Assembly: GCA_022575985.1 (NCBI GenBank)
Contig: JAKSXM010000007.1
Coordinates: forward strand, 3,102,501-3,166,500
Length of the DNA stretch: 64,000 nucleotides
Origin: Anagrus nilaparvatae
Lineage: Eukaryota; Arthropoda; Insecta; Hymenoptera; Mymaridae
Direction of reading: 5' to 3'
Made by a program: the position numbers and the translations under genes. The notes beneath the pieces are model-generated. The model was not told where the DNA came from, did no database searches, and was given only the letters and a program-made list of their open reading frames with translations. Below, piece by piece: positions 10,592 to 22,207 of this stretch (the stretch's first letter is position 1; each line of letters begins with the position of its first letter).

Positions 10592-12364
10592 CTTTATCCA
10601 ATCTATCTTAGGCAAGTAGTAAAACCAAAGCAATTCTAAAAATAATGCAAGCAGGGAAAAAATTATTCCTACAACCATTACAGCAAAAAGAACAAAAGGC
10701 AAAGCGCTTTTTCCATCATCATCAAAATCATTATTCTCGATTCGCTTCTCAATTTTATTAGCGCGGTCGTAATCAGATCGCCACTTTAAATCCAGTCCGA
10801 TTTCAGATATTCTCAAATGAATTTTAGCAAACTTACTTTTAAATGGAGAATTCGCTTTAAATGAAAAAATATTTAACGGTTCGTAAAGAACTAACTCACT
10901 TGCTTTATATTTCATTCCATCGAAATGATGTTTACTAAAATTCAAAAAATTTTCAACGTTTATCTCAAGAATAATCACAACATTATTGACATCAACAACT
11001 TTTTTATTATGGTAAGGTTCAGCTATCTCAGCAATTCTTGAGGCTTTTCCTATTGAAGTTTCTTTTAATATATGTAAAATACTGGGATTGAAATTATATA
11101 AAACGGAAATATTTTTTTCAAGTATATCTTCGAAAGTTTCAACCACAGCTACTTCTTTAGTTTCGAATTTTATGTTCGTTAAATCGGAAACAATTTCAGA
11201 AAGAAAAAAAAAGGAGGCGACGAATAGAGTAAAGAACATCACTTTGGATTTTAAGTTACGACGAAAATTTATATCAACTCCAAATCCTAATAAAAAACTG
11301 TAAATCTTAAAAACTGACCATTCTTTGATAGAAAATTTCAAAAAGTGAAAAGACAAAACGAACAAAATTATTACTGCGCTAAAGAAAAGTGAAAATTTTA
11401 ACAAATCTTTAATGAAGCTTACACTCTCTTCTTGAATTATCGGAACCAGAAATATAAATTTTTCTGATTTTAAAATGTAAATATCATGTAAATTGTCAGT
11501 AATAAAGGTATTTCCCTGAACAATATGAACTTGTAATTTATATTTTTTTATCAATATATTAAGTAGGTCAGATTTCGTAGGAATAAATTGGACAGTTACA
11601 TTAAGTGACTCAATTAAATATTCCCAAGATTTTAACATCGGTATCAATGAATAAATATTCTCACGGTAAGAATAATTTATAGTATAATTCCTGTAGTAAT
11701 CTGGCCAAAGAACTTCTTTCACCCCAGTTCTCATGATATATCCAACCATTTTATCGAATTTATTTGGAAAATATTTAATTATTGCATTCGATTCATATTT
11801 TGCTACCGCAGTTGTATCGTGAAAAAAATGATGATTAATAACTCTTAAACTTTTTCGAGCTGCGCATTCTAAAATAACAAAATTAATAAAATTGCCTAAA
11901 TGTGCCAATGAAAAAATCTTTTGAACTAAATCAGGTGAGTTTTGATAACGATTTAGTATTAGAACAATTTTAGTTTCCGTCAAGTAAAATAAAGATTCTA
12001 TTATTAATCTAAATCCAATTCTTAATCTCGACAATAACTGATCGTTTTTGTCTTCAGATAAGACAATTATATGCAACGGAGAACTAATATTTTTATGATA
12101 ATCAACAACGCTATATTTCCGTTTCATGAATGGCACAGGTCGATTAAGATTAATTGTAACAGTTGGAACTTGGCTCAGCAGATTCTCGTAAATCAGTTGA
12201 TAGCTGCAGTGGTTTATCGTGTTGGTTCCATTCTTGAAATCAGAATATAAGGTCACCCGTTCTGGCTTCAGTTCTTCTAGAATCTGGTTTGTTATAATTT
12301 TAATGGGACTTGATTGAATAACTTCCAAAAGTTGTAGAATGCAAGTTAAACGGATTATCTTCAT
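10511..12364 (-). CDS. Ionotropic receptor-like channel, complete, with altered C-terminus
   Basis: One uninterrupted frame of 617 codons. The ATG at 12364 was chosen because the codon further upstream in frame is GTG, not ATG. Layout: signal peptide (about 1-20), variable extracellular region, S1 ligand lobe (about 206-312, starting GYIMRTGV), transmembrane 1 (325-344), degenerate pore segment (350-366), transmembrane 3 (375-396, followed by SDLTNIKF, the IR equivalent of the SNLTSFLT region), S2 lobe with ETFEDILEKN (409-545), and transmembrane 4 (556-584). The canonical glutamate-contact residues are not evident, as usual in divergent IRs. By family it would be a chemosensory cation channel. 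After KIDWIK (residue ~590) the last ~26 residues come from an out-of-frame relic and differ from the paralog. A likely splice acceptor ends at 12377. Confidence 0.9.
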   Translation of the reverse strand: MKIIRLTCILQLLEVIQSSPIKIITNQILEELKPERVTLYSDFKNGTNTINHCSYQLIYENLLSQVPTVTINLNRPVPFMKRKYSVVDYHKNISSPLHIIVLSEDKNDQLLSRLRIGFRLIIESLFYLTETKIVLILNRYQNSPDLVQKIFSLAHLGNFINFVILECAARKSLRVINHHFFHDTTAVAKYESNAIIKYFPNKFDKMVGYIMRTGVKEVLWPDYYRNYTINYSYRENIYSLIPMLKSWEYLIESLNVTVQFIPTKSDLLNILIKKYKLQVHIVQGNTFITDNLHDIYILKSEKFIFLVPIIQEESVSFIKDLLKFSLFFSAVIILFVLSFHFLKFSIKEWSVFKIYSFLLGFGVDINFRRNLKSKVMFFTLFVASFFFLSEIVSDLTNIKFETKEVAVVETFEDILEKNISVLYNFNPSILHILKETSIGKASRIAEIAEPYHNKKVVDVNNVVIILEINVENFLNFSKHHFDGMKYKASELVLYEPLNIFSFKANSPFKSKFAKIHLRISEIGLDLKWRSDYDRANKIEKRIENNDFDDDGKSALPFVLFAVMVVGIIFSLLALFLELLWFYYLPKIDWIKTLHLKISLLRLFLEYGHKVAIRLRLR

Positions 12365-12814
12365 TATTTGAACGATCTGCACAAATAAAAAAACATTTAA
12401 AAAAATTTGACCATATGTGAATTTTTAGATTTCGCTGTTTATCATAAATTGAATACCAAAAATGGTCAACATGAACCAAAATAGAATTTCTTATTATCTA
12501 TGTTTTAGAGGCCTGAGCTCTCGTTTTAAGATAAAATAACTTGTAATTTTCAATAAACCATTACTAATTTTCATGTTAAAATACTTTTCTTGCGATTAAG
12601 TTTTTATTTAAAAAAATTTAAGGAATTACTTTCATTATATCGTACTTATTTTTATAATTTATTGCAGATTTTGAAAAGGCTGCTTATGAGGAATTCAAAC
12701 GTTAATAAATTAAACAACATTCATTACTCGAAAAAAAAACGTCATCAGATTTTTTTATTACATTACTCTTTTTTGAATTTTGTAAAAATTAATATTCATG
12801 ATTAATATTCATAA

Positions 12815-13012
12815 TTAAACAAATTTATTTTCGACCAATTTATTCATGGCTTTGAAGGAATTAATAAAAGGAAGCAACCGTAGTGGACCAACATTTTCGT
12901 AAATATTGGAGTCTAATAATTCTTCTGCTTCTTTCAACATTTTTCGGCAAGCATTACCTTCAAATGACTTACCATGATAATTTGAAGGTACACAATTTAA
13001 TTTTTTTTTCAA
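12815..13012 (-). pseudogene. 65-codon open frame, possible transposon-derived fragment
   Basis: The translation (FEGNACRKMLKEAEELLDS, then GPLRLLPFINSFKAMNKLVE) has an ordinary amino-acid mix and amphipathic pattern, unlike the random frames around it. Its 3' end lies at the breakpoint of the inverted duplication and upstream of the minus-strand IR gene. It recalls C-terminal pieces of uncharacterised arthropod transposon proteins, but I cannot name the family. It has no recognisable start context, so a decayed exon is more likely than a gene. Confidence 0.35.
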
Positions 13013-13824
13013 TTTTTTGTCTAAAATAATTTTTAGACTTAATAAAAACTTAATAAAAATTATTATTTTATTCTTAACTTTGTCTCATGATTAGATATTT
13101 TACATTTAAAAGCAATGATCATTGCTCGTAGATCATTATAACACTAGGGGCCTTAATTGGTTCAACGTAAAAGAACTTATGGTTAGTTTTATTTTTTTGG
13201 TGTAAAAGCAACTTTTTAAGCACCGTAAACCGCAATTTTATAACACTAATTCTTCCATAGTTATTGTAAATAAATTAAAAGCCCATTTTTAGCCGAAAAA
13301 TGACCAATTTTTAAATTATTGCTAAAATTGTAATTATTCATGAAAATTGGTTTTATAGGTCTCATAAATTTTCTATAAGCTTAAATTTTTCTAGAAAATT
13401 TTTACTCGTCTCTTTTCATTGAATAGTTTTTGAGATATCGATTTTCAAAGATAATGATAAAAATAAAATTCTTAAATTGGGACTCTGACTTTAAATTATC
13501 ATATTTGGAAAACAAATCAATCAAAAGTGACGAGTAAGGAATCGTTGGAAGCGTGAGGCTTGCAAAAAATTTTTGAGTCCTAAAGAAGTTATTTTTATGA
13601 AAAAATAAAACTTTGGTGGCAATTTAAAAGTTATTAATTAAAAAAAAAAAAAAAAAAAAAAACTTAAAATACGCATTATAGGTCCCATGAAAGTCCGGTA
13701 GATGAGCTGATCGGATTTTCTACTAGGAAAGAATTGACTTAAAAAATATATTTTAAAATTCTGCCCAAGCCGATTTTAGCGACATTTTTTTTAACTTTCA
13801 GGCACGTTCAGGCACGGTGTGATG

Positions 13825-15340
13825 GAGCTAAAAAATTGAGCACTGGCCTTCTATTTTCAAAATATTTTAATTATATCTTTTACTAGCCATTTCTAAATTA
13901 CTAGCAATTTGAAAATTGGTCATTTTAGACTTAAAATTGTTAATACGGTGAATAAATTAGTGATAAAAAATTGAGTTTTACGAAGATTGAAAAATTGAAG
14001 AAATGAGAAGTAAAATTTTTCAAATGATACTTGCCTGTTGTAGAAGAAAAATTTACAAACATTTAGAGATTGACAAATTAAACTTTTCTTTTCCACCAAG
14101 TATCTTCACAATATTCAAGCATTTGCTACTATTTAATAAATCACTGAAAAACTTTCAAGCACATCCGAAAACTAGTAACTAATACGTTTTTTATTTTAAA
14201 ATATTAAACGTTTCCAATAATGACAGTGGGTAAGAATCATCGTTGCTTTGACCACGAACTTGAACAACACAAATTAAACGATGAATATTTATTGTAAAAA
14301 AAGAAAATTATTCTTTGACTCATGAAAACACGGAATAGTAAAAAAAAATGTAGGAAAAAAATATTTATAATTAACAATTGACCTCATGCCATTTTACATT
14401 TTGTTGTAAAAAACAATAATTAGAAATAAAAAGGGCACGTGTACCCATGACTTTTATGGTTAATCATTTTTTACTTTAAAAATAAAAATAATTTTTATAG
14501 TTAAAAGTTAATTTCATTTATTTGAAAAAATTAACAATTTTAAATAAAAAATAAAAAGAGCAATGTAGCATTACAATTTTAGCAGAAAATCGAAAATTGG
14601 TCATTTCGGGCCTAAAATGAACATTTGCTTTATTACTTATAGCGATGAGAGAATAAGTGATAAAAAACTTGCGATTTACGGGGAATGAAAGGTAGTATAC
14701 TTGTACAAAAATATGGTCAAAATGTAATACGATAGAGTTCTTTGGAAAATTCCCTAAAAATGCTATTTTATAACATTGTCGTAGAATTGAGCCCTGCGTT
14801 TCTAGGCCCAGAAGGCGCGTTGGATTAAACAGAGGGAATCTTTGATGTTTTTTCAACATATGAAAGTCATACATAACTATAGATTGTAAGTCCCGATCCA
14901 AATGTTCGGAATAAATATGAATTTCACTATTTAACCCAAAAATTTTTATCAAAAAAGGAATGTTTTGTGTATGGTAAAGGTGTTTAAGGCGTTTTCGGAC
15001 TCTGGGGTCCTCATTTTTGGGCTTAGAGGCACCGAAAACATATCACGAAGTAAAAAAAACGTAAAATTTTAAAAAAATTTTCGTCGTGAATGTGTGTTTT
15101 TTACAGAAAAAATAAAAAAAGTTTTCTCTAATTTTTCTTCCTTTTTTTATAAGAGTCCAAAACACAAAAATGGTTGCCAAAAATCGAGGACTGAACCTTA
15201 TAAGCTAAAAATTAATGTGGAAGCTTATTTTTAGTAGTACTTTGGGGAAAAAATACTTTGGAACCGATTTGAAGATCTAACCATGCATCTTATCCCGGTT
15301 TGGTTTAAATTGGGTCATGAAAATTTGGATTTATCTTACA
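13825..15340 (-). repeat. Dispersed repeat R, copy b
   Basis: The longest copy. Read on the minus strand it holds the body block (15340-15000, matching 8100-8340), the 66-codon frame in altered form (about 14900-14690, ...RLLGLETQGSILRQCYKIA...), and the tail down to GAAGGCCAGTGC near 13840. The 144-codon frame at 14518-14952 is the short frame extended into noncoding tail. It lies upstream of the minus-strand IR gene. Confidence 0.7.
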
Positions 15341-18300
15341 ATTTTGCTATGTATTAAATTCTTCCCTAAATGATAAAAAAAATTGATGTTAATAACTACT
15401 TAAATTTCAAAGAGATTTTTGTCTATCTTTCTTCAAGCATGTAGTCGGAAAATCCCCGCTTCCCAGAAAATTTTGAATTATTATGAAAATTGTTTTTTTA
15501 AAAAAGGAAAATTATAGGTAGACGGGTATAAAACGCAGAGAGAGAGAGAGAGAGAGTAAGAGAAAATTTATCAATAAAACTCCAAAAAATATCCTGGCAA
15601 CGAGCTAGCCGAGGAGTCTGCTTAATGTTGTAAAGTCTTTAAAAAAAAATGTTTCGATCCAAAATGATCAGGAAAATATTTTCTTAGTCAGTAATATAAA
15701 AAATAATGAGGAACAAAAAAAATTTTTATAAATAGCGTTCAGCCTAATATAAGTATTTTTAATTACACTTGATGATAATCAAATCTATGATTGAATTATA
15801 AATAAAATTAATCAAGGATTTTAATAAATATAAAATATTTTCAATTTTTAAAAGATAATATTTAATAAATTGAAATAAATTTATAGATTAATAAATAATT
15901 TCTAAAGTACATAAAAAAATTATTAAGTGAACAAATAGCAAGTTATTAACATAAATACACAGAAAATTATATATGTTTGTCTAAACAATACTATAAAAAA
16001 GATCGTATATCCATTTTAAAAGTAAAAGCTCCTGGCAATATAAAATAAGTAGTAGTAGTTTTATTTTAAATATGTAATTGATTTAGAAAATAAAAAAAGA
16101 ACCTTGAAACTTAATTACAAGTTATAGTTAAAATTGACAATTTCGTTCGTAAAATAGGATCCTAGTTCTAAGATTATAATAAAGTATTTGTAAAAAAGCA
16201 CGATTCTCGAGGGCGAGAGCGAATGGACACCTCTTACTTTCATTCCGCTATCCTCGACTCCATTCACGTTTATACCATTCACTTGTTTTTTTTTTACAGA
16301 AAAATCTACAACTATATACCTTTGCCTCCGTTATAATAATAATAATAATAATAACGTGTGATGTAGTTTAACACGAAAAGAGATTTTCAAGGATTCCAAA
16401 TATATTATGCATCCTTTTTAATGAAAAATCTTTATTTCTCATAATCTACCGCTATGTTATTAAGGTCGCTTACTATACACATTATACTATTGCTTAAGAT
16501 TATTATTGGTTGATAATTTATATATATAAAAATAACGTGATTTTAACGTGATTAAGTATTCGCATATAATAAAGAATCGTATGTATTTTAATAAACAAGT
16601 TTTTTCTTATTTTTGATTATGATAATTAGAAGCATGTAATAATATATTGATGATTATTAGTAATTTTATTATCTTTAGCTTACAAATTTTATTGCGATGT
16701 ATAAATTATTAAAAGCTACCTGTAGTTACTATTAACCTGTAAAATTTTATTACGTAATGTACGTTTTAATGACGAAATACCAATTTTAATAGGATAAATA
16801 TTATTATTCATGTAATATCCTATATTGTCAAGATAACGTTTTTATTGTATAGGGTTAGGTAATTTAACCCCTTGATTGCTTCTATGTAGTTAATATTGAG
16901 AAATTTTTGATAGTATGTAAGAATTTTAATTCGAATTATAAAAATAACAAAAATAGAGAAAACGAATCATTATTAAAAATTTGATGGCTTAAGTATAAAT
17001 TGATAAAATTTTTTCTAATGTCATTTTATGTAAAATAATAAAAATGTAATATGGGTAATCGACATTAGTTCATTTTTTTCCCGAAATAGAAAAGGCCTTT
17101 AAATACTTTAATAATTTTTGTATTGATTAAATAATTTTAAAAAACTAGTATCGTGATGATATTGTTTTCTATAAATTTTCAAATTTCATTTTTATTATAT
17201 AATCCAATGATCATTTGCGTTTAAATTTTGATAACAATTTCAAGTTTTAAAATTTTCACTACAAGTTTAATTAATGGCTCTACTGATTATAAGTTTTAAG
17301 AAACCAACAAGTACCTAATCAAAAAATATTAATATACTTGCTCTAATAACTTGTTTTGATAAGCTTTTTTCAAAAAACGTTTAAAAAAAGTACTATTAAT
17401 AATTTTTTGTGATAATCAAATAATCATTTACGTTTGCCTTTTTAATTTTTGTGAATGATATCCATAAAAAGCGGTTTCATAGTTGGCTATTTTTTATATT
17501 CTTTGTTTCTTTGAATAATTCTTGTATTATTTTGAAATATAAAATATTTAGGGTTCTGGAAACTATATAAAATTTTAAACTTTAAAGTTGATATAGCTGG
17601 TTATTTTTTTCTAACTACTATCTATCTACACTATCTACTTGAAGTTGTTTTTAGTTCTCAAGTAAATATTTAATTTTAATTTTTATAAATATCAAATATT
17701 TTAACTGTTTGGTCTCTGCATCCCATATTATGGGATTTATTTGTATTTATAAAAATTAATTAATTTTGAATAGAATTTCAATAAATTTATAACTACTTTT
17801 TAATTTATCCTAATTATGAATATTATTTGTTAATGACTCCCGAGGATGATGAATCTTAAACTAGCAAATAATATTGTTTCTCAGTGGTTTCAGAATTGAA
17901 ATCAACTATCATATTATAAAATTCTCAATTTGTTCATCTTTTTGTACAAACTATAAAGAATGCAGATTGTATTAAGATTAACAAAATAAATTCACAAAAT
18001 CATTTAGCTACTTTTCGGTATGAAATCTAAAAATTAATAATTTTCTCCGAATTTTCTCAGTTTCAATAATGTAAAAAATGAACAATTAAATATCAAATAA
18101 TAATAAATTTAAAATTTTTTAATTTATGTAGAAAAACTTATTTACTTACAGTATTATAGTATGAAACGATAATAAGCGTAATATATTTTAAAATTTAATT
18201 TACCAATACAGATAAATTTTTTTCTCGAAAGAGAAATGGCTTTTGACTCTTATATAAGTAGTAAATTAAGTAATAATATTATTTAATTATTTTATTGTGT

Positions 18301-18433
18301 ATCAGTTTTAATATTACTACTTAATTTTATTGTTTAATGATTAAATAAGCTTTTTCTTTATAGTTGTTAAAACGAGCAAACGTAAAGTAAAAATAGCGCA
18401 ATAATCATTTTAGGTTAGTAAATAGTACACTCT
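15341..18433. other. Gene-free AT-rich stretch
   Basis: No supported gene. An AG microsatellite lies at about 15536-15556 and an ATA repeat at about 16336-16353. A short GC-elevated island at 16200-16290 is open on the minus strand for about 45 codons and holds a donor-like AAAGTAAGA. It could be an untranslated exon of a gene outside the window, but nothing else supports this. Confidence 0.35.
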
Positions 18434-18585
18434 CCCGGCAAAACGAGAAAATAAGTATGACGAAACCCGATATTATGTATTTTCTCGTTTATAAACGAGA
18501 TTTTTAATAAATCTCGTTTATAAAAAAGAAATAGCGCTGTTTCCTATTTGTAAAAGAGAAATACATAAATTCCTCGTTTTGAAAA
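18434..18585. repeat. Small palindromic element with CTCGTTT motifs
   Basis: It contains the perfect 18-bp palindrome TCTCGTTTATAAACGAGA (18483-18500), a further half copy at about 18512-18522, and outer inverted motifs GGCAAAACGAG and CTCGTTTTGAAAACC. It is probably a short MITE. Confidence 0.4.
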
Positions 18586-19110
18586 CCGAAGCGTTCCAAA
18601 TAAAAATTTTAAAACAAGAAAAGTCAAAAAAACTCTTTTTACAAAAGATAATAAAATATTAGAGGCGTGAGCCATAACCTCGTGTGCTTTTATTATGTTT
18701 GTATAGATTATTTATTAAATTTTTTTTAACCTAATTTAAATAAAATAAATTATATTTTATATGAGAATTATATTTAATTCAATAATTTAAGTTAAAAAAA
18801 GGGACACAACTAAAATATGTATAAAATTGCAGTTGGAGTTATATATTATACTGTGAGAAATAGCTTAAAAAATAATAAGTTTCCAGGATAGTAATAAAAT
18901 GAATTAAATCAAAAATGCATCAACAAAGAATATTTTTTGGATAAATTAAAAATTATCTAAATGTCAAATCACCAAATTTTTTTAAACAATATTTACTAAA
19001 ATGACATTCTTATAGATTACCATTCATCGAACTCATATAGCGGTGGATGGTTGTAATGAAAATATCAATCCAACTATCTAAACAGAATGTATTCTAATTT
19101 GGCATAATGA

Positions 19111-19662
19111 TTAGTTTTCAGATATTCTACAATATTTCATCATGATATAGAATATATTAACAGCAATTCTCTTTCTCAATTACTTACTCATGAATTCTAG
19201 AAGTTCTATTTTTTTAAGAATACTATATTATGAGTCCTGAATTGGACCTACTCAATAAATTTAATATATCAAGATGAAATATTCTTTGAAGTATAAAAAT
19301 TAATCATTCTACAAAATTAGAATACATTATGTCAATTCATTGGCTTTACATTTTCAATGATGCCCTCCAATGAAATAGTATAGTTCGATGATGAGTATTA
19401 TAAACATAAGCTCATTATGATGATTTCAATCTTAATATTAGTCAGAGGATTTTTTAATTTGGCATGTTGATTAGTTGTTATAATCTAAAGAATATTTCAT
19501 ATTGATATAATAAATTTATTGAGTAGGTCAAATTCAGGACTCATAATATAGTATTCTTAAAAAAATAGAACTTCTAGAATTCATGAGTAAGTAATTGAGA
19601 AAGAGAATTGCTGTTAATATATTCTATATCATGATGAAATATTGTAGAATATCTGAAAACTA
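19111..19662. repeat. Foldback element with ~170-bp near-perfect arms
   Basis: Bases 19111-19280 and 19495-19662 are inverted repeats with only a few mismatches, separated by ~210 bp. The loop carries a diverged echo of the arm start (GGCATGTTGATTAGTT near 19460 against GGCATAATGATTAGTT near 19101). A transcript would fold into a hairpin of about 170 bp. No target duplication was identified. Confidence 0.8.
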
Positions 19663-19834
19663 ATATATCCGAAAACCTAGCCTTTATTTGATTTTTATCT
19701 TTTTTTTTTTAAATCAAACTCCAAATGTTTACGTTAACAAAAGATTAATCCTGCAACTGAAAGCCTGGGATTTTTGGAAAATTATGAAGGTTTTTTCGAC
19801 ATTTTTCACAAAAAAGCATACTTGTTATTTTGAG

Positions 19835-20030
19835 CGCAGCCATGAAAGTTTCTTATGTAATATGTCATAAAAACTTTTAAATTCAACAAAAAATTACAGT
19901 ATTTTTGTTGTAGGGCTAAGTTTCTGGGATCAAGACCCAAAAGCTTGGAATTGACGTATCGAAAGATTTACCTTTCACATAATTATAAGTAGCTTGCACA
20001 AAAGTTAGAAATAAATGCATACATCTAACA
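19835..20030 (+). repeat. Dispersed repeat R3, copy 1
   Basis: It shares TAGGGCTAA...GGGATCA.GAC, ACGTATCGAAA and AATTATAAGTAGCTTGCAC with 22905-23140 (inverted). A partial third copy (GCATACATCTAA) lies at about 23385-23445. No coding potential. Confidence 0.5.
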
Positions 20031-22170
20031 TAACGGCTCCCAGAGTAGATTTTCTAACTTTAACTTCTAATCTAAAATGTTAAAAATAGAATTAATTTAA
20101 CTTAAATTTTTCCGAATACATTTATCTTTTCCACTAAAAATATTATATTTTGATTATGATTATAGACTCACACACACATAAATACACATGCATAAATATA
20201 AAAAAAAGTTTTAATATTTTATTCATTGCATCGTATTTAGCGTTCATATACCATCTGGCATCTCATAAGTTTTTTTTTTTTATTAACGTATATTGCATTT
20301 TTTACACGAAACAACACATTGACAAAATAAAAAACAACGGATATAAATAAAAAAATTAAATATATACTAGTATTTGTATCAGTACTTTATGTGTATTAAA
20401 TTACAACTGTATAATACACCACGAGATAACCTTCTTAAAAAAAAAAAAATTATTTATTTTATTTGTTAGGAAATTAATTTTGACATTTTTCTTCTCTATA
20501 CATTAAAATCTTTTTTAGATCTTCATTCAAGACTTATTATTTTTTTATTGCAGCATTTGTAATCTGTAACTACACTTTTTTATAAACTTATACAAATGTG
20601 CAGAAAATATATAATAAACGAGGACAACCAAGATGCTGCTGATGATGATGATGACTATGAAGATCCTTTTTTCAATCTGTTCAACACGTATAATACGCGT
20701 TTCGTTTTATTATTTAGCAGTACGGAATTTTAATGAAACTCTATTGTGTTGGACAATTGATTATGCTTTAAAGATGAAGTACATAAATTACATGCACAGG
20801 TATGTTGTAAATTTTCATATTTCAACATTAAGATTTTTAATTATCATAGATTATAAATTAAATGTACGTTTTAAAAAAAGATTCTTTGGCCTTAAAAAGT
20901 AAAAAATAACCGATAATAGAATGCAATTTTATTAATGTGTAATATTAGTGAGTTTTTATTTCTCTCTTTTTTTGTTGCTTTTATTGATAAAAAGAAGGGC
21001 GCCTTATCGTTTATATATATAAATTTTTGCGATAGCGTATAAAAGTTGGTATTTTTTTAAGAATTGAGGTTGAATTAAATTTTTTTTTAAATAATAAATT
21101 AATCAAAAAAATTTTGATAAGAAAATGATAAGAAAATTTAATAACTCAATATTAATAAATAAATTGAAGGAAAAAAAAATTTTTTTTAATAAATTTTAAA
21201 TTTTTCAATTAAATGAGCCAGCCGCAGCTTAGAAATATATAAAACGAAATTGATTTATTATATCATAGAAAATTAGGTCGATGTAATCTTAACTGAAATC
21301 CCTAGTGATATTTAGTAAGTTAAAAAAAGATTGGCATGCCTTGAAGCGTCTTATATATATATATATATCTTTGATTAATTGATCGAAATTAAAGCGGGCG
21401 TAGCTGATGCAGTAGAGGCTTCATTGATAGAAGAGTTTAATGACCTTATTGATGCACCCTCTCTTTCTTTTTTTTATATTTTACTCATTTGTCTTTCTTT
21501 CATACATTTATACACGAAATCATCAATTCTGTGTATGTAAACTCATTTAACTCTATTTTTTTTATCATTTTTGGTGATGCGTAAATTTTTAGTTTAAACA
21601 AAATATAAATTGTATAAAACTTTATTTAAATTGTATGTATAAACAAAAATTTCTATGATTGAATTTTAAATTGATTTATTGTTTGGAAAATAAATATGGT
21701 TATCAAGTTTTGGCAATCAGTTAGTTTTAGTATTTTTGTTTTGTTTATTTATTGTTATTTCGATTGAAAAATAATTCATTTTTTTTTTGTGAAAGGAATA
21801 TAAATATATATCAACTTGTTGAAGATTAAAATTAAATTTGTATTTTATATTGCTAAAATAAATATATGTATTTATCAATAAAATTAAAATATTTTCGAAA
21901 TGCAACAAGTTGATTTATATTTTCACTTTTATTTTTAGTTAATTTATTGTATCAATATTTTATTTTGGCATATATGGACGATTCTTTTTGGTTTGAGACG
22001 CTTGCTGCAGCTCGCTTCAGCGTTTAACTCATATAGTAGACGTTTACAGGTGGCTAGTTTTATTTCTTATTTTATAAATATAATTCAATCCTAATGAGAT
22101 ATTTATGAATTATTTAAAAAAAAACTATTTATTATTACCAAATTTATTAAAAATTTTCAGATATTTGTAA
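20031..22170. other. Gene-free stretch with two exon-like islands
   Basis: No gene can be established. Near 20604-20686 a plus frame reads NEDNQDAADDDDDYEDPFF between an AG acceptor-like and a GTATAA donor-like site. Near 21380-21470 another plus frame reads IKAGVADAVEASLIEEFND. Both have more ordinary codon content than their surroundings. A TA microsatellite lies at about 21351-21368. Confidence 0.3.
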
Positions 22171-22207
22171 TTCTCGCAAGTGAAATGACTTTTTAAGGGT
22201 ATATATA
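22171..22207 (+). promoter_or_regulatory. PSE-like element plus TATA box, site 1
   Basis: The 16-mer TTCTCGCAAGTGAAAT (22171-22186) is followed after 13 bp by TATATATA (22200-22207). The same 16-mer and spacing occur at four other places in the window. This is the arrangement of insect snRNA-type promoters that recruit SNAPc and polymerase III. A start would be expected near 22228-22232, with a six-T run at 22260-22265. No known small RNA is recognisable there. Confidence 0.6.

Larger units (their letters stand above)
7508..12833 (-). repeat. Left arm of a large inverted duplication containing an IR gene
   Basis: This segment matches 28437-33947 in inverted orientation with matching order throughout: repeat R, noncoding AT-rich DNA, an ~320-bp MITE, an IR 3' relic, the IR gene and its upstream region. 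Homology stops near 7508 (33947 on the other arm) and near 12833 (28437). The arms differ by scattered substitutions and indels, including about 420 bp missing here at the 3' end of the gene. Confidence 0.85.

Noticed and set aside
10511..12382. Upstream extension of the IR frames by six codons (also at 28868)
   Set aside because: The first codon of the extension is GTG or TTG, not ATG, and it overlaps the splice-acceptor-like TGCAG.
21380..21480. Possible tRNA (GCGGGCGTAGCTGATGCAGT, with a 7-nt loop resembling a Ser anticodon)
   Set aside because: No T-arm sequence and no complementary acceptor 3' half follow.
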